A stretch of DNA of 64,000 bases from Reinekea thalattae (GTDB taxonomy: Bacteria > Pseudomonadota > Gammaproteobacteria > Pseudomonadales > Natronospirillaceae): assembly GCF_008041945.1 (NCBI RefSeq), contig NZ_VKAD01000001.1, forward strand, positions 992,001 through 1,056,000. Reading direction: 5' to 3'. The notes beneath the pieces are model-generated. The model was given only the letters and a program-made list of their open reading frames with translations. It did no database searches and was not told the DNA's origin. Numbering within the stretch: position 1 is the first letter of the stretch; the number at the start of each line of letters is the position of its first letter. Of this stretch, positions 45,824 to 54,270 are shown piece by piece. Position numbers and translations under genes: made by a program.

Positions 45824-46016
45824 TAACCCAAAAAACGGGGTTGTTATATGTTACGCGCGATCTTCATGAGAACCAGATAAAACGCCAACTCAACTCCAAT
45901 TCTTTTAAGATTTCTCTCGCACGCTTCTAAAGTGCTAGCCCGATTAAAAAGAAAAACGAGCAACGCAGTGTAGATCCTAGCCAACGGGCTAGCGATTGGT
46001 TGATAGCTTTGTAATG
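45824..46016 (-). other. Possible degenerate attC region at the left end of array 2
   Basis: A short repeat TCTAACCC...GGGGTTGTTATAT at 45824-45851 and a longer element from AAAACGCC (about 45878) to TTTGTAATGC (about 46016) with CTAGCCCG/CGGGCTAG arms resemble attC boxes with mutations. At least one should end the ComB-like cassette. Confidence 0.4.
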
Positions 46017-46019
46017 CAT

Positions 46020-46406
46020 TTAAATACCGGATTCTAATAGTACAACATAACCTAAAATGTTATTGCTAGCCTCAACTTTCAGAGACATCGCTTCACTACT
46101 AATCCCTACTGGATTCTGACCAACTCTCTCGTAAACAGCTTCGTAACTATTTCCATTCACCTGAAAGTTTATTTTGTTCTTGTCGCAGCTCCAGATACCA
46201 AAATATTCAAGCAGTTCTGCTTCGTTTGCATTGCCAGGTTTCCAGCGCTCATGGTGAAAGATGAGGGAGCTATCTGAATTTAGAAATAGAGTGTATGTGT
46301 ATTCACTTCCGCGCTCATAACTAAATATAGATTCTTCAATTACACAATTCCCAAACGAATAGGTGGGAATAATTGCCAATAGAAGTGATAGTAGTACTTT
46401 ACTCAT
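46020..46406 (-). CDS. Secreted protein of unknown function
   Basis: A 128-residue protein with a signal peptide (SKVLLSLLLAIIPTYSFG, cleaved near residue 19) and a beta-rich mature part with two Cys (NCVIEES, GIWSCDKN) that may pair. No family recognised. It overlaps the upstream ComB-like gene by 4 bp (ATGA), so both belong to one cassette. Confidence 0.65.
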   Translation of the reverse strand: MSKVLLSLLLAIIPTYSFGNCVIEESIFSYERGSEYTYTLFLNSDSSLIFHHERWKPGNANEAELLEYFGIWSCDKNKINFQVNGNSYEAVYERVGQNPVGISSEAMSLKVEASNNILGYVVLLESGI

Positions 46407-47152
46407 AATTGATGCATAACGTCTTTAGCTTTTTCCTCTTCACCAAAAGGAATCGTAACTTGGACATTTACTTTTTCAAGATTCAAGTTCCCTGTCTCAT
46501 CACGAACAGATCGCAATGCAAAGCTGAACCTATTAACATCTAAACATAAATCAAAATCTGATGATGGGCACCACGGTTTATCAGGGTCGAAAAATCTTTG
46601 TGAGTAAGGAGATTTACGTAAAGTTTCAACGATAGTGGTCTCATCGAACGGCTGGTTTTTTAACAACATCTTAAAGTATTCAGCACACAGGTCATCTTCA
46701 TCAGATTGGCTTTTAGCCTCAAGCCCCATTTTAACCAGCGTTACCTTATCAGGGCTTCTATCTTTAATGTATTTAGCCGTAGCTTTTGCGTTTACAAATG
46801 CTCCGGTGAGAACTTCATCCGCATTTACTGCATTAACTATTCCTTGGGTACCTGCGTGCGTGGTATGGACAACTTTCTTACCTAATAGATTCGCAGCCAT
46901 AATTTCTGTGGGAGAGTTTCCATAGTCAAAGTCAGGTAACATCTTACCTTTCCTTTCACCAATCAGAATCCCATCATCAATATTTTTCACCAAATCATAT
47001 GCGTCATCGACATCACCTACAGGGTATATTTTAGAAACACCCTTACTAAAGCAATAACAGGCTACAGAAAAAGCCCGAAAGACATCAATAACAACCGCTA
47101 TACCTTCAGCACCCCTAGCCCCATCTACAAAATTTACTATTTCTATTTTCAT
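46403..47152 (-). CDS. 2-phosphosulfolactate phosphatase-like (ComB family) protein
   Basis: A 249-residue protein with ComB-family features: VVIDVFRAFSVACYCFSKGV at the N terminus, LIGERKGKMLPDFDYGNSP and THAGTQGIVNA. Characterised ComB proteins remove phosphate from 2-phosphosulfolactate in coenzyme M synthesis; bacterial homologues outside such pathways have unknown substrates. GAGAGAAAG precedes the ATG. Overlaps the secreted-protein gene, making a two-gene cassette. Confidence 0.82.
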   Translation of the reverse strand: MKIEIVNFVDGARGAEGIAVVIDVFRAFSVACYCFSKGVSKIYPVGDVDDAYDLVKNIDDGILIGERKGKMLPDFDYGNSPTEIMAANLLGKKVVHTTHAGTQGIVNAVNADEVLTGAFVNAKATAKYIKDRSPDKVTLVKMGLEAKSQSDEDDLCAEYFKMLLKNQPFDETTIVETLRKSPYSQRFFDPDKPWCPSSDFDLCLDVNRFSFALRSVRDETGNLNLEKVNVQVTIPFGEEEKAKDVMHQL

Positions 47153-47176
47153 GCTTTCTCTCAGGGTAATTTGAGT

Positions 47177-47236
47177 ATCTAACGCTTGCAGCAGTTATGC
47201 GTGATTTTTCGCGTCGGCTGTCCGGATTCGTTACGC
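47177..47236 (-). other. attC recombination site
   Basis: ATCTAACGC at the left and TTCGTTACGC at the right bound 60 bp. R' overlaps the stop region of the GNAT gene. Confidence 0.75.
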
Positions 47237-47740
47237 ATAGGGTGATTCCAAAGAAAAGTTTTCTAGCCCTTCACAGTTGTATAGGTCTACATTTTCAGCT
47301 GGCATCATACCTACTTTGCGCAATACAGCTTTGGAGCCTTCATTTTCAACCATTGAAACTCCGTAAAGTACCTTATTCTCGGTATTTTGGAAAAACCAAT
47401 TGATAAGGGCTTCTGTTGCTTCAGTTATGTAGCCTTTGCCTTCATGTTCACTGACAATACCAAATCGTACGTCTATAAAACTAGGGTTTGGAGCAAACTC
47501 AGCACCAACGAAACCCAACTTAATTTCTGGATTCTGTTTTAAAACAATAATAAATGTACCGAAGTTATACTTTTCCCAATGCGAAATTCTTTTTTGGAGA
47601 TAGTCCAGTTGCTGCTTTGTTGAGTAAGGAGCTTCATTCGGCAAATATTTAGTTTGCTTGGGGCTAGATAGGATGTTCGAAATTACATCTAAGTCAGCCT
47701 TTGCTGGTTTTAACAAAAGCAAACGTTCAGTTTTAACCAT
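47231..47740 (-). CDS. GNAT family N-acetyltransferase (RimJ/RimL type)
   Basis: A 169-residue acetyltransferase. The opening VKTERLLLLKP and the block HEGKGYITEATEALINWFF are typical of the RimJ/RimL/Acetyltransf_3 group. MVENEGSKAVLRKVGM provides the C-terminal element (usually N-x-x-S-x-x-V-x-x-K-x-G). Substrate unknown. GNATs are among the commonest cassette-borne enzymes. Single-gene cassette. Confidence 0.87.
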   Translation of the reverse strand: MVKTERLLLLKPAKADLDVISNILSSPKQTKYLPNEAPYSTKQQLDYLQKRISHWEKYNFGTFIIVLKQNPEIKLGFVGAEFAPNPSFIDVRFGIVSEHEGKGYITEATEALINWFFQNTENKVLYGVSMVENEGSKAVLRKVGMMPAENVDLYNCEGLENFSLESPYA

Positions 47741-47755
47741 TTAGTATTTCCAATG

Positions 47756-47828
47756 TGTAACGCCGCAATAAAGGGCGGCCAACACTCCGGCGTGTTTATA
47801 CCGGCGATCTTTCATTGCCTTGTTAGGT
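47756..47828 (-). other. attC recombination site
   Basis: GTGTAACGCCGC at the left and TGCCTTGTTAGGT at the right bound 73 bp with GCCGG/CCGGC inner arms. R' overlaps the stop of the 267-residue gene. Confidence 0.9.
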
Positions 47829-48626
47829 GATTTCGCACAAACCTTTCGAGTATAAGCTTATTATTTCTTCAGACTCTTCTTTGGCGAATTCTAAGCACCA
47901 TATTTCACCTATTGTTCTCACCATGTCCGCAATAAATGAAGCCACATATGAAAGAACTAGGCCTGCAAGTGCCTCATGCAACTCTTTTCCGTGAATTCTA
48001 GAATGGACTATGGCGCTTATCGCCGACGGTGTAGAGTGAGTATTAGTAGATAGAATTTTGTAAATACCATTGAACGTATCTAAATCCAGCCCTCTACAAT
48101 CGGATATTTCGGTTTGATTCATATCTGAGCACTTACGACCTTTGAAAATCTGCCTTTGAACCTCAGGCAAAAGGGATTTAAATTTTGCGTTTTCCTTAAT
48201 TATACTTTTCAGCCTATCGCATTCTTCTTGGAGCAAATCTATACCTTTTTCTTCGGCACCTATAAACTTCGCGATCTGTATTGTAGATTTCTCATCATGA
48301 AAATCATAAAGATAGAGTCGAAAGTCTGACACTTCTGTATCAATGCTCTCTATACAGTAATACCAATGCAGGTTAGCAGCTTCAATAAGACTTCTAGAAA
48401 TCGAGCAGAAAGATGGAAAATCGAATAGTTCTCCTGAATCGGTAAACCTTGAACCAGGAAGCACTCTCAATAGCGATATGCATTCCGGAACAACTTTAGC
48501 CAAATAGTGCGTTGATATTTTTTTCCTTCTGTCTTCTGTTTGAATACCATCAAATTGCTGAGACAAGTCGTATGCAATCTCAGTTATAGAATCGAAATCA
48601 TCTATTAATTCTTGAAGGTTACTCAT
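47823..48626 (-). CDS. Cassette protein of unknown function
   Basis: A 267-residue, mostly helical soluble protein. Segments such as SRSLIEAANLHWYYC and YKILSTNTHSTPSAIS resemble DUF5677-like proteins, in which an N-terminal helical domain precedes a conserved H-S/T region, but the match is weak. No catalytic motif is obvious. Between two clear attC sites, single-gene cassette. Confidence 0.65.
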   Translation of the reverse strand: MSNLQELIDDFDSITEIAYDLSQQFDGIQTEDRRKKISTHYLAKVVPECISLLRVLPGSRFTDSGELFDFPSFCSISRSLIEAANLHWYYCIESIDTEVSDFRLYLYDFHDEKSTIQIAKFIGAEEKGIDLLQEECDRLKSIIKENAKFKSLLPEVQRQIFKGRKCSDMNQTEISDCRGLDLDTFNGIYKILSTNTHSTPSAISAIVHSRIHGKELHEALAGLVLSYVASFIADMVRTIGEIWCLEFAKEESEEIISLYSKGLCEIT

Positions 48627-48638
48627 AATTTAGATGAC

Positions 48639-48702
48639 ACCTAACGCCAAGCTAAGGGGCGAAGTGCGCAGCACTTTGTCCCGCTTGAGCGCCTTGTTAA
48701 GT
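48639..48702 (-). other. attC recombination site
   Basis: ACCTAACGCCAAGC at the left and GAGCGCCTTGTTAAGT at the right bound 64 bp. The arms CAAGC...GCTTG and GGGGCGAAGTGCGCAGCACTTTGTCCC give a strong folded structure. Confidence 0.93.
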
Positions 48703-48704
48703 GT

Positions 48705-49424
48705 TTATGGTTCATAAAGAGAGCCATCCGAAACCAAGTTCTCGTAAAACTGGCGATATATTAAAATCTCTTTTTGATATTGCTCGGCTATATTACTTGG
48801 CTCCTCCAGTAGCCATAGGCAATATTCGTAGCAGAACCTCATTTTCTTATCTTGTTCTTGTATTAATGACTGTGAGAAATGAGACCACTCATTTCGTGGA
48901 AAATTTTGTTTGGCCAGATCAACCTTATCTTTGTGCAGATGAGTATACCATTGAACCCCATCAACGAGATCCTCGAAGAGACGGCATAAACGCAGGACTT
49001 CTAGAGCCAGATATTTGGACTTTATTTGACGCTCTTTCAGGTAAGCTCTGTTTATTGAATAGAATGGCTCTTCTTCCCAGTCCATCTGGTTGACTCTGCT
49101 GATTGTTTTCCATCTCTTTTCGATCATGCTCTGAAGGAGCTTTAGATGATTCAAATAGTTGGCTATTTGCTCATTGAGCGAGGATTCTCGTCTTGCTTCC
49201 TTCAGTTGATGTGTAAGGGAGAAAAATGCAATGGCAGCAGCAATTGCTGCCAAGATGGGGCTAAGCATGTTATTAAAGTAACCGGAAAAACCATGCCATG
49301 AAGATGATTCAAAGGAAAATTTACCCCCGCCAATAACACCTATTCCGATTGCGTATGAACCTACAACAATTGCAATCAGTATCACGCTAGCAAGAATTAT
49401 TATTTTAGGGCTTAGTCTTTCCAT
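48705..49424 (-). CDS. Membrane protein resembling putative phage abortive infection (AbiC-like) proteins
   Basis: A 239-residue protein. Two membrane helices lie near residues 8-32 and 50-70, followed by SLTHQLKEARRESS and a long helical cytoplasmic domain. This layout (two N-terminal helices, then a Q/K/E-rich helix) matches proteins annotated as putative phage abortive infection proteins. No enzymatic motif visible. It lies in a cassette between attC sites, next to the promoter-proximal cassette. The defence role is inferred by similarity of architecture only. Confidence 0.6.
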   Translation of the reverse strand: MERLSPKIIILASVILIAIVVGSYAIGIGVIGGGKFSFESSSWHGFSGYFNNMLSPILAAIAAAIAFFSLTHQLKEARRESSLNEQIANYLNHLKLLQSMIEKRWKTISRVNQMDWEEEPFYSINRAYLKERQIKSKYLALEVLRLCRLFEDLVDGVQWYTHLHKDKVDLAKQNFPRNEWSHFSQSLIQEQDKKMRFCYEYCLWLLEEPSNIAEQYQKEILIYRQFYENLVSDGSLYEP

Positions 49425-49452
49425 AGAATTTCATACTCAAATCGAAGTGGAC

Positions 49453-49570
49453 ACTTAACGCTAAGCTCACCTGCACATATTACGGAGAGCATTTTTTTGT
49501 AAAATGGAGCTACGCGACATACACAAAAACGAGCGCAACAATATTTGTCAGGCAGGGCTATTTGTTAAGG
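49453..49570 (-). other. attC recombination site
   Basis: ACTTAACGC at the left and TATTTGTTAAGG at the right bound 118 bp, the longest site here, with AAGCTCAC/CAGGCAGGGCT-like irregular arms. R' overlaps the stop of the next gene. Confidence 0.75.
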
Positions 49571-49987
49571 CTTTGACTCCACAAGTAGAACAAAGGCTCC
49601 TTTCCATACTCCATAGGTAACATTATTATTTTGAATAAGATGGGAGTAAATGTACTCCACTTTATTGTTACAACTAATCGTTATGGCTGACACAGGGCCA
49701 CGACTAAAACCCAATTCTTTGAATGTAGCTCTATAGCTGAATTCAAAATCTTTCTTATCTATTGTGCTCTCTCTAAACACGGGATTGGTACACAAAGATT
49801 CTCTTAGTGTAACGGTAGAGCTGGATATAACACCGGATGTACCGATAAGAGGCGTAATATCCTCCATACCTACCGTACTAATTCCCGGAAATTTTGCGTC
49901 AGAGACAACCCAACTACCCTCATACCATTTTTCCGCATGAGCAGCAGCTACCGAAAACACCAGAATGATAAGAAGTAGATATTTCAT
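49565..49987 (-). CDS. Secreted protein of unknown function, first cassette of array 2
   Basis: A 140-residue protein with a signal peptide (KYLLLIILVFSVAAAHA, cleaved near residue 18) and a beta-rich mature part with two Cys (RESLCTNP, AITISCNN). No family recognised. Its ribosome site AAGG overlaps the attI-like junction. As the promoter-proximal cassette it should be strongly transcribed. Confidence 0.65.
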   Translation of the reverse strand: MKYLLLIILVFSVAAAHAEKWYEGSWVVSDAKFPGISTVGMEDITPLIGTSGVISSSTVTLRESLCTNPVFRESTIDKKDFEFSYRATFKELGFSRGPVSAITISCNNKVEYIYSHLIQNNNVTYGVWKGAFVLLVESKP

Positions 49988-49990
49988 AGT

Positions 49991-50118
49991 GAACCTTAAC
50001 AGTTTAATTTACCGCTTAAGCGGCATTGTATGGAGCGGCTTTTCAGGATACTGAACTCTACCTGCTCCTTGAAACAACCTAATATGCTACCCCGTAGGTT
50101 AGCCTGTCAATTTGAAAC
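49991..50118 (-). other. attI-like site and leader, copy 2
   Basis: About 128 bp nearly identical to 34582-34712 in the same orientation, including the palindrome CCGCTTAAGCGG and the AAACTGTTA end where the copies diverge. No integrase gene lies on either side. Confidence 0.75.
50081..50110 (-). promoter_or_regulatory. Pc-like promoter of array 2
   Basis: On the minus strand, TTGACA (50105-50110), an 18-bp spacer and CATATT (50081-50086), identical to the array 1 promoter in both hexamers and spacing. Confidence 0.7.
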
Positions 50119-50240
50119 TCCATAAAATACACATAACTGGATTAGTATCCATGCTTTACGAGGCAGTGCAGTAGAACCAAATATGGGGTTTATTGAATGA
50201 GCAGCTGAACGCTTGTTTAAGCTGTCTTTTTGGCGGGCGA

Positions 50241-50278
50241 AAAAAAACGGCGACCTGTAATAGGTCGCCGTTTTTTAG
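50241..50278. terminator. Bidirectional terminator
   Basis: AAAACGGCGACCT-gtaat-AGGTCGCCGTTTT with A run and T run on opposite sides. It separates the tRNA gene from the second array and would stop tRNA transcription from entering it. Confidence 0.9.
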
Positions 50279-50282
50279 AATT

Positions 50283-50359
<77 letters not shown>

Positions 50360-50529
50360 AAAGTGTGGCGTATGATACTTATCTAATTTGTTCTGGCAAG
50401 GCTTTTGTTAAAATAATCTTGTTTTTCAGTGTGTTAGCTGGCTTTTAATTGGCTGTCTTATTTACCTGTTCCCCATTTACCTTCAGCGGCGATGTGATGA
50501 GCCGCGCTATTGCTTCTTGGCTTGCTCGG

Positions 50530-50841
50530 CTAAAGTAAATACCTCGCGACACCAAACACTAGGGTGCCAATAAATACCGCTAACAGGACGTTTTTGCTTT
50601 TTGCGACCACCAGCGCGGTGGCTATTGCGCCCAGTAAGTAAGGGTTTGTCCATGAAAGTGAAAGCTCACCTTCGGGCAAAAACACAATCGGCGTTAGAAT
50701 GGCGGTAAGTACCGCGGGCGCTGAATAACTAAGCAAGCGTTTGACTGATTTGTTCAGTTTTAATGGCAGTGCCGGTTCTATAAAAATATAACGGCTGCCA
50801 AATACGATAAGCGACATGGCGAGTATGGTTAGTGTGATCAC
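50530..50841 (-). CDS. azlD: Branched-chain amino acid exporter small subunit (AzlD family)
   Basis: A 103-residue protein with three to four hydrophobic helices, of the AzlD family. It pairs with AzlC for efflux of branched-chain amino acids. The start is GTG, overlapping the azlC stop as GTGA, which is the usual azlCD coupling. Confidence 0.9.
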   Translation of the reverse strand: MITLTILAMSLIVFGSRYIFIEPALPLKLNKSVKRLLSYSAPAVLTAILTPIVFLPEGELSLSWTNPYLLGAIATALVVAKSKNVLLAVFIGTLVFGVARYLL

Positions 50842-51623
50842 TGCTCGGCTCCTTCTATTATTGGCTTGCTCCCAGTGGATATAGGCTGGCTCTCAGCTGG
50901 CTCGGCCGAGGCTTGTTGTTTGTGCTGTAAGCGCGTTTGAAGAGTTTCTGTTAAATATCCCACCAGCATGGCAACTAAGGCAGAAATAAGTAAAGCACTT
51001 GGAACGCCAAACCAATGCAGCAGCATAGAAAGCACCAGCGCGGTTAGCACGCAGGCAACAATGGGCGAGCTTTTAATACTCGGCACTACAATGGCGATAA
51101 AGGTTGCGGCAACAGCGAAGTCGAGTCCAAGTTGGTCGAGGCCGGTGAATCGGCTGCCTAAGAAGATGCCTACTGAGCTTGCTAAATTCCAAACCAAATA
51201 AAACGAAGCGCCTACGCCAAAGGCATACCAACGGTCGAATGCTTCTGGCTTTTGGCTGCCACAAACCGAGAACAGTTCATCGGTGAGTAAAAAGCCGAGC
51301 AACAAGCGCCAACGTGTCGGTAAACGGCTTAGCCTATCGCGCATAGCAAGGCTGTATAAAAAGTGTCGTGTCGTAATGATTAATACCGCTAATAGCATGG
51401 CGATCATCGCGGTTTGGTTTTTAAACATCTCGGCGGCAACCAGTTGCGCTGAACCGGCAAATAAAACGGCAGACATCATCTGCGCCTGAATAATATTTAA
51501 ACCGGCATCTACCGCATAAGAGCCAGCAATAACGCCCCACGGAATGACAGCAATAGAAAGCGGCATCGCCGCAGCAGCACCTTTAAACCAACGGCGGCGG
51601 CGACTTAGATTAGAACTCGACAA
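50838..51623 (-). CDS. azlC: Branched-chain amino acid permease (AzlC family)
   Basis: A 261-residue membrane protein with about six to eight helices. AAAMPLSIAVIPWGVIAGSYA and the SAVLFAGSAQLVAAEMF segment are AzlC signatures. The C terminus (LQHKQQASAEPAES) is hydrophilic. The start is TTG 51623. It forms the exporter with AzlD. Confidence 0.93.
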   Translation of the reverse strand: MSSSNLSRRRRWFKGAAAAMPLSIAVIPWGVIAGSYAVDAGLNIIQAQMMSAVLFAGSAQLVAAEMFKNQTAMIAMLLAVLIITTRHFLYSLAMRDRLSRLPTRWRLLLGFLLTDELFSVCGSQKPEAFDRWYAFGVGASFYLVWNLASSVGIFLGSRFTGLDQLGLDFAVAATFIAIVVPSIKSSPIVACVLTALVLSMLLHWFGVPSALLISALVAMLVGYLTETLQTRLQHKQQASAEPAESQPISTGSKPIIEGAEQ

Positions 51624-51798
51624 TGAAGACCTCGGCTATAAAAATCGACTATAAAATACGTTAACTGCTCGAACAGCTCATGGTTATAACACAAAGTTAG
51701 CTTAAATTAGCGAATGCTTATCAGCACCTATTGACTTTAGAGTGGACTCAAAGGTTTAAACTGGTGGTCATTATTATTCCGTATTGAGGGATGAACTT

Positions 51799-53058
51799 AT
51801 GATTGCTTCTTATTTTTCAGATTTTATTGCCAGCTTTGTATTCTTGTTTACCGAGTCGGCACCCTTTTTATTGCTCGGTTTGTTCATTGCTGGGGTAATC
51901 CACATTTTAATCCCCAGTGCTTGGGTACAAAAAACGCTCGGCAAGCGTAATTCTATGGTCACCGCGGCCTTTATTGGCGCGCCTGTGCCGTTGTGTTCTT
52001 GCTCGGTTATCCCAACTGCCATAGGCATTCGCCGTTCGGGTGCTTCTAAAGCTTCTACCGCCAGCTTTATGGTTGCCACGCCAGAAACCGGTGTCGACTC
52101 TGTTGGCGTAACTTATGCGTTATTAGGGCCAATCATGGCGATTATTCGCCCCGTTAGCGCCATCATTGCAGCTATTTTTACCGGCCTGTTAGTGCAGTGG
52201 TGGGATAAAGAAACGCCTGCTAAAAAAGGCGATGCTTCGGCCAGCTGTTGTTCTAGTGAGCCAGCTAAAACCGAAAGCTCTAGTTGCTGTTCTAGCAAGT
52301 CTGTTAACGAATCAACTAAAGCTGAAAGTTCTAGTTGCTGCTCTAGTAAGCCCAGTGAGTCTGTTAACGAATCAGCTAAAGCCGTAAGTTCTAGTTGCTG
52401 TTCTAGTAAGCCCAGTGAGTCTGTTAACGAGCCAGCTAAAACCGAAAGCTCTAGTTGCTGTTCTAGCAAAGCGAACAGCAGCAGCCAAACAACTCAATAC
52501 CCTTGGCTGACTAAATTAAAAAACTGTATTAAATACAGCTACGGCAAACTGCTGGGCGACTTTATGCAATGGCTATTAATTGGCTTGGTGTTTGCCGCGC
52601 TGATCCGTGCCTTTGTGCCAGAGAGCTTTTTAGCCGAACACGGCTCTGGCTTAATTTCTATGATGATCATGGTGCTGATTTCGATCCCCATGTACATTTG
52701 CGCCACGGCTTCCACACCCATTGCGGCAGGGTTGATGCTTTCAGGCATTTCACCCGGTGCTGCCTTGGTGTTTATGATGGCAGGGCCAGCTACCAACGTG
52801 GCAACCATTATGGTGGTTAAAAACGAACTCGGCACACGTTCTATGTATGCTTATCTTGCTGGTGTCATCAGCAGTGCTTTAGCGTTAGGTGCGCTAACCG
52901 ATTGGGCCTTTGCTGTGTTTGATCTGCACATTGAGGTTACCTCGGGCCATCATGGCGACATGACTTCACTGCTCTACTCGCTCAGTGCTGTTGTACTTGC
53001 AGTGTTAATGCTCTGGAACGGTTACAACAAATACAAACCAGCAGCGAGCGCACACTAA
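51799..53058 (+). CDS. Putative metal-efflux permease (ArsP/SO_0444 type) with Cys-Cys repeats
   Basis: A 419-residue permease. GAPVPLCSCSVIPTAIGIRRSGAS with its two Cys, and the later ISIPMYICATASTPIAAG block, are typical of the DUF318/ArsP-like permease group, including the SO_0444 Cu/Zn efflux type. About eight helices in two halves. The central loop (about residues 145-230) carries five copies of S-x-S/C-CC-SS motifs separated by Ser/Glu/Lys spacers, probably a metal-binding tail. I start at ATG 51799 with GAGGG upstream. A TTG at 51784 is less likely. Metal specificity is inferred. Confidence 0.85.
   Translation: MIASYFSDFIASFVFLFTESAPFLLLGLFIAGVIHILIPSAWVQKTLGKRNSMVTAAFIGAPVPLCSCSVIPTAIGIRRSGASKASTASFMVATPETGVDSVGVTYALLGPIMAIIRPVSAIIAAIFTGLLVQWWDKETPAKKGDASASCCSSEPAKTESSSCCSSKSVNESTKAESSSCCSSKPSESVNESAKAVSSSCCSSKPSESVNEPAKTESSSCCSSKANSSSQTTQYPWLTKLKNCIKYSYGKLLGDFMQWLLIGLVFAALIRAFVPESFLAEHGSGLISMMIMVLISIPMYICATASTPIAAGLMLSGISPGAALVFMMAGPATNVATIMVVKNELGTRSMYAYLAGVISSALALGALTDWAFAVFDLHIEVTSGHHGDMTSLLYSLSAVVLAVLMLWNGYNKYKPAASAH
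52236..52475 (+). repeat. Tandem Cys-Cys coding repeat
   Basis: Near-identical 51-60 bp units inside the permease gene, each encoding SSSCCSSK plus a spacer such as PSESVNESAKA. Two adjacent units (about 52326-52385 and 52386-52445) differ at only a few bases. The unit number could vary between strains. Confidence 0.85.
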
Positions 53059-53268
53059 CTGGCCTAATCGCTGTTGAGCCGTACTGTCTTTGATTAGATC
53101 TTTTATTGGGGCGCTTATAGTGTCTTTTATAGGGTTTGTTATATGTTTTCTATCTTAGCCTGATGTGAAACTATCAGGCTAATTAAGAGTCTACTAATAT
53201 TAAGCAACATTAAGTAAGCATTTAGAAAGTAGAAAGCATTCAACACTGCTCAACCACAAGGCCCGAAC

Positions 53269-54135
53269 ATGAACCTAACCGATTACTTACTCGCGCACGA
53301 AGCCAGCATTCGCCTGGGCTTCTTTTTTAGTCTGTTTTTCATCATGGCTTTATGGGAATGGCGCAGGCCAGCGCGGCCACGCTTAGTGTCGCGTTCTATC
53401 CGCTGGCTAAACAACATTGGTTTGGTATTTTTAAACACCCTAATTTTACGGTTGTTGTTTCCGCTTGCGGCCGTGGGCATCGCCAGCTTTGTTGAGGCCA
53501 ACCAATGGGGGCTGCTGAATTACTACGCTGTTCCTACCGGCTGGGCCATTTTGATTGCCATCGTCTGTTTGGACTTTGCTATTTATATGCAACATGTGAT
53601 GTTCCATGCGGTTCCGAGCTTATGGCGTTTGCACCGTGTTCACCATGCCGACCTAGATTACGACATGACCACCGGCGCGCGCTTTCATAGCTTAGAGATC
53701 GTGTTTTCGATGCTGATTAAATTTGCGGTTATTGCCGTATTGGGCGCTTCGGCGGCGGCGGTGATTATGTTTGAGGTCATTCTCAGCTCTATGGCGATGT
53801 TCAACCACGGCAATGTTCGCCTACCATTAGGTTTAGACCGCTGGCTGCGGCTGTTGGTGGTAACGCCAGACATGCACCGCGTGCATCACTCTATTATTGT
53901 GAACGAAACCAACAGTAACTTTGGTTTTAATATTTCGCTTTGGGATCGCCTGTTTGGTACTTATCAAGCACAGCCTGCCAAAGGCCATCAGGGTATGGAA
54001 ATTGGGATTAAAAACATCCGTGAGGCAAAAACCGCCGTTTGGTTGCCTGGAATGTTAGCACTGCCATTCACCCACAAAGTGAGTGGTTATGCGATTAATT
54101 ATCGTGGTCGGGATGATAAAACAGCTTCAAAATGA
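53269..54135 (+). CDS. Sterol desaturase / fatty acid hydroxylase family protein
   Basis: A 288-residue integral membrane di-iron enzyme. The His clusters are HVMFH near residue 108, HRVHH about 15 residues later and HRVHH again in the second half, followed by NSNFGFNISLWDRLFGTY, a signature of the family. Several helices precede each cluster. It probably hydroxylates or desaturates a lipid. Single gene; the ATG follows AAGGCCC weakly. Confidence 0.92.
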   Translation: MNLTDYLLAHEASIRLGFFFSLFFIMALWEWRRPARPRLVSRSIRWLNNIGLVFLNTLILRLLFPLAAVGIASFVEANQWGLLNYYAVPTGWAILIAIVCLDFAIYMQHVMFHAVPSLWRLHRVHHADLDYDMTTGARFHSLEIVFSMLIKFAVIAVLGASAAAVIMFEVILSSMAMFNHGNVRLPLGLDRWLRLLVVTPDMHRVHHSIIVNETNSNFGFNISLWDRLFGTYQAQPAKGHQGMEIGIKNIREAKTAVWLPGMLALPFTHKVSGYAINYRGRDDKTASK

Positions 54136-54157
54136 GAACTATTACATGAGAATGTAA

Positions 54158-54200
54158 ATAATTACCGAATGAAAACAGTTATCATTTGCATTCGGTAATT
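54158..54200. other. Long hairpin-forming sequence
   Basis: AATTACCGAATG and CATTCGGTAATT form a 12-bp stem around a loop of about 17 bases, 26 bp past the desaturase gene. Confidence 0.6.
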
Positions 54201-54270
54201 AAATAGGCTTTACTACAGAGGTAGTCCTGAACTGGGTACCGAATCTCTTCCCGGCACTCAGAATTTGTAG

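Noticed and set aside
48701-49093. 130-codon plus-strand frame
   Set aside because: It is antisense to the AbiC-like gene, which has a clean membrane-helix pattern and sits correctly between attC sites.
51784-51798. TTG start of the permease, five codons upstream
   Set aside because: GAGGG is well spaced for ATG 51799 and overlaps the TTG region.
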